Source: Bacteroidota bacterium (lineage in GTDB: Bacteria > Bacteroidota > Bacteroidia > NS11-12g > UBA955). From it: DNA of 9,358 bases. This document shows, piece by piece, positions 7,336 to 9,358 of this stretch (position 1 is its first letter; every line of letters begins with the position of its first letter). The stretch covers positions 1 through 9,358 of the forward strand of contig CANHGC010000038.1 of the NCBI GenBank assembly GCA_947460045.1, written 5' to 3'. The notes under the pieces were generated by a model that worked only from the letters and a program-made list of their open reading frames with translations, did not search any database and was not told where the DNA came from. The position numbers were made by a program, and so were the translations under genes.

Positions 7336-8732
7336 CCGATTATCAACAAGCCTATTTCCTAGGCATTGGCGGCATTGGCATGAGTGCCATCGCCAGATAT
7401 TTGCTGCAATTGGGCATCCCGGTATTTGGGTACGACAAAACGCCCACCCCGCTCACCCAAGCCTTGATGGATGAGGGAGCGATCATTACTTTCAACGATG
7501 AACTAGAGGCCTTGCCCGAAGTGGTTCAGAACAACTTGGATCAAACCCTGTTCATCCTCACACCGGCCATACCAAAAAATCACCCCCAATGGAATTGGCT
7601 GCAATCGCAAAACGCACAGATCCTTAAACGAAGCGAAATCCTGGGAAAAATCGCCCAGAACGGATACTGCATCGCCGTGGCCGGAACCCATGGAAAAACC
7701 ACCACATCAACCCTTGTAGCACACCTACTCCACAGTTGCAACGTGAATTTCACCGCATTCCTTGGTGGCATTTCCTCCAACTTTGGCACCAACTACATCC
7801 GCAAAACAGACGGCATAAACCTGCCCAACAAAGGCGAAATCATTGTGCTTGAGGCAGACGAATTCGATCGCAGTTTTCATCGTTTGAACCCCGATTTGGC
7901 CATCATCACGGCCATCGACCCGGACCACCTCGACATTTACGGGACTGCGGAAGCATTCACCCAAGCATTTGTGGATTTCACCCACCTCATTTCCGAAGGA
8001 TTGCTCATCCACGAATCGCTCAGCATCCCAACCCCCGCCAACATCCAAGTGATTCAGTATGGCAAAGAGTCTACCTCCGCCGTTCATGCCAGCAACATCC
8101 ACATCAACAACGGCGATTTCTGTTTCGATTTGATGGTCAACAACACCCACATCGCCCCATTTAGATGCGGACTGCCCGGCCACCACAACGTGCAAAACGC
8201 CGTGGCCGCATTGGGAATTTGTAGCCACTTTTTACAACTACCCATTCACCAACTTCAAAATGGGATTGCGTCATTCAAAGGTGCCAAAAGACGATTCGAA
8301 TACATCCACAAATCTGATCGCTTTGTCGTGATCGACGATTACGCACACCATCCCGAAGAACTCAATGCCATCATCGGATCGGTAAAAACGCTATATCCAA
8401 ACAAAGCCATCACGGGCATCTTCCAACCCCATCTGTTTAGCAGAACCCAGGATTTCGCCGCAGGATTCGCACAAAGTTTGTCGGAACTCGACGAAATCTA
8501 CCTACTCAACATCTATCCAGCCCGCGAACAACCCATCCCTGGCGTGAACAGCGATTGGCTATTGAGCCTCATCGATCACCCCAAAAAAGAAGTGGTTACA
8601 CCCGACCAAGTACTCGAAAAAATCAAAAACATCCCCGCCGAAGTGCTCCTGATTTTGGGCGCTGGCGATATAGATCGCATTGTTCAACCCTTAGCAAAAA
8701 TTTATGACGAATTGGAAGCTCGCACTCAATAA
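7314..8732 (+). CDS. murC: UDP-N-acetylmuramate:L-alanine ligase MurC
   Basis: MurC is the cytoplasmic ATP-dependent ligase that adds the first stem residue, L-alanine, to UDP-MurNAc. At 472 residues it is of normal length. Motifs in order are the UDP-substrate fold GIGGIGMSA (17-25), P-loop AGTHGKTTT (123-131), GGISSNFG (151-158), EADEFDRSF (180-188), ITAIDPDHLDIYG (198-210), GLPGHHNVQNA (286-296), FKGAKRRFEY (321-330), DDYAHHPEEL (341-350), FQPHLFSRT (370-378), YPAREQPIPGV (401-411) and LGAGDID (448-454). The THGKTT form of the P-loop and DYAHHP distinguish it from MurD, MurE and the MurC-related recycling ligase Mpl, together with its position. The ATG at 7314 lies inside the murG end; the next methionine falls inside the GIGGIGMSA motif, so this start is the only ATG that keeps the fold. 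No ddl follows; ftsQ starts within its 3' end. Confidence 0.98.
   Translation: MPENKRITDYQQAYFLGIGGIGMSAIARYLLQLGIPVFGYDKTPTPLTQALMDEGAIITFNDELEALPEVVQNNLDQTLFILTPAIPKNHPQWNWLQSQNAQILKRSEILGKIAQNGYCIAVAGTHGKTTTSTLVAHLLHSCNVNFTAFLGGISSNFGTNYIRKTDGINLPNKGEIIVLEADEFDRSFHRLNPDLAIITAIDPDHLDIYGTAEAFTQAFVDFTHLISEGLLIHESLSIPTPANIQVIQYGKESTSAVHASNIHINNGDFCFDLMVNNTHIAPFRCGLPGHHNVQNAVAALGICSHFLQLPIHQLQNGIASFKGAKRRFEYIHKSDRFVVIDDYAHHPEELNAIIGSVKTLYPNKAITGIFQPHLFSRTQDFAAGFAQSLSELDEIYLLNIYPAREQPIPGVNSDWLLSLIDHPKKEVVTPDQVLEKIKNIPAEVLLILGAGDIDRIVQPLAKIYDELEARTQ
8704..8732 (+). other. 29 bp overlap of murC end and ftsQ start
   Basis: The ftsQ ATG at 8704 lies 29 bases before the end of the murC stop (8730-8732), in another frame. 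The overlapped murC codons encode the non-conserved tail after LGAGDID. If the later ATG at 8743 were used there would instead be a 10 bp gap, but the protein would lack its cytoplasmic head. Confidence 0.7.
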
Positions 8733-9358
8733 ACGACAGTGGATGGTGGCGTTGCTACTGGTTCTACTGGTGGCCGTAGCCATTTTTTGGTCGTCGATAT
8801 CTAGCACCGCAAAAAACAGAATTGTGGAAAGCATGGACATTGTCATCCTCCCCGAGAATCAGGCCTTGTTCTTAAATCAAAGCATCATTTCCGATTCTGT
8901 ACAATCCATCATTGGAAACCCCAGTGGCCGAAGTGCAAGCGACATCAATATCCAAAAACTGGAAGCCCGACTGAACAAAATTCCGGCCGTGAGAAAAGCC
9001 GAAGTTTACATCGCACTGGATGGCATATTGAAGATCAAAATTGAAGAGCGCACCCCAGTGGTTTTGGTACAAAATGTAAATGAACAAGAGTTTTACCTCG
9101 ATTCACAAGGCGTGATCATCCCAAATACCTCAAGCAAGTTTTGCGATGTATTGGTGGCCAGCGGAAACATCAGAAATGCGATGGCCAGTGGCAAAATTAT
9201 CGGGGGCGAAACCGCCAAGAACATAGTGGCTGTGGCCAAGTTTATCGCCGCAGATTCGCTGTGGAACGCACAATTTCAACAATTGTATGTAGATAATTAC
9301 AACGACCTTATTTTGATTCCCCGCATCGGAAAACATAGCATTGTTGTAGGCAATGGCG
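8704..9358 (+). CDS. ftsQ: Cell division protein FtsQ, N-terminal part, cut by window end
   Basis: FtsQ is a single-pass inner-membrane protein with a periplasmic POTRA domain that connects FtsW/FtsI and other divisome members; it has no known enzymatic activity. The frame runs open to the last base, giving 218 codons of a protein usually about 250 residues or more. A short basic cytoplasmic head (MTNWKLALNKRQW, 1-13) is followed by one membrane segment (about 14-29, rich in Leu, Val and Ala). The periplasmic part then shows a divergent POTRA region (about 45-116) and the family-typical stretch KIKIEERTPVVLVQN (110-124) and FYLDSQGVIIP (130-140). The start at 8704 is preferred over the ATG at 8743 because the latter would begin inside the membrane segment and lose the basic head; NWK after the initial methionine is also usual for the phylum as I recall. 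The sequence identity is low-conservation, so the call leans on topology, these motifs and position after murC. Confidence 0.9.
   Translation, partial: MTNWKLALNKRQWMVALLLVLLVAVAIFWSSISSTAKNRIVESMDIVILPENQALFLNQSIISDSVQSIIGNPSGRSASDINIQKLEARLNKIPAVRKAEVYIALDGILKIKIEERTPVVLVQNVNEQEFYLDSQGVIIPNTSSKFCDVLVASGNIRNAMASGKIIGGETAKNIVAVAKFIAADSLWNAQFQQLYVDNYNDLILIPRIGKHSIVVGNG

Overview
The window is a stretch of chromosomal housekeeping DNA: the central part of a division and cell wall (dcw) cluster, with eight genes all on the + strand. In order they are the 3' part of ftsI, then murE, mraY, murD, ftsW, murG, murC and the 5' part of ftsQ. Coding density is close to 100%. The largest intergenic gap is 24 bp and three junctions overlap, so this looks like one long operon segment whose promoter and terminator both lie outside the window. 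I found no RNA genes, mobile elements, repeats, CRISPR arrays or intergenic stretches large enough to hold another gene.

The sequence suggests a member of Bacteroidota with a meso-diaminopimelate type peptidoglycan. Reasons for this: the gene order ftsI-murE-mraY-murD-ftsW-murG-murC-ftsQ with neither murF nor ddl inside it; a division transpeptidase ending in a PASTA domain; no clear Shine-Dalgarno sequences before the starts; and protein details (the MraY N-terminus, the MurG donor-site region, the FtsQ N-terminus beginning MTNWK) that resemble that phylum from memory. I cannot name a genus from the sequence alone.

Layout: 1-1026 is the C-terminal part of FtsI/PBP3 (KTGT box, then PASTA). 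1031-2491 is MurE, which adds meso-DAP to UDP-MurNAc-dipeptide. 2495-3628 is MraY, which makes lipid I. 3625-4959 is MurD, which adds D-Glu and starts at TTG inside the mraY stop. 4984-6159 is FtsW, the SEDS septal glycan polymerase. 6178-7335 is MurG, which converts lipid I to lipid II. 7314-8732 is MurC, which adds L-Ala and overlaps murG by 22 bp. 8704-9358 is the N-terminal part of FtsQ, which starts inside murC with a 29 bp overlap.

The genes form one pathway. MurC, MurD and MurE build the UDP-MurNAc-tripeptide in the cytoplasm; MurF, needed for the next step, is not encoded here. MraY and MurG move the precursor onto the lipid carrier and complete lipid II. FtsW and FtsI polymerise and cross-link it at the septum, and FtsQ is a scaffold of the same divisome. 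All catalytic motifs I looked for within the window are intact. I see no previously undescribed system. The points worth noting are the TTG start of murD, the two long gene overlaps including an ftsQ start that is easy to miss, and the PASTA tail of FtsI.
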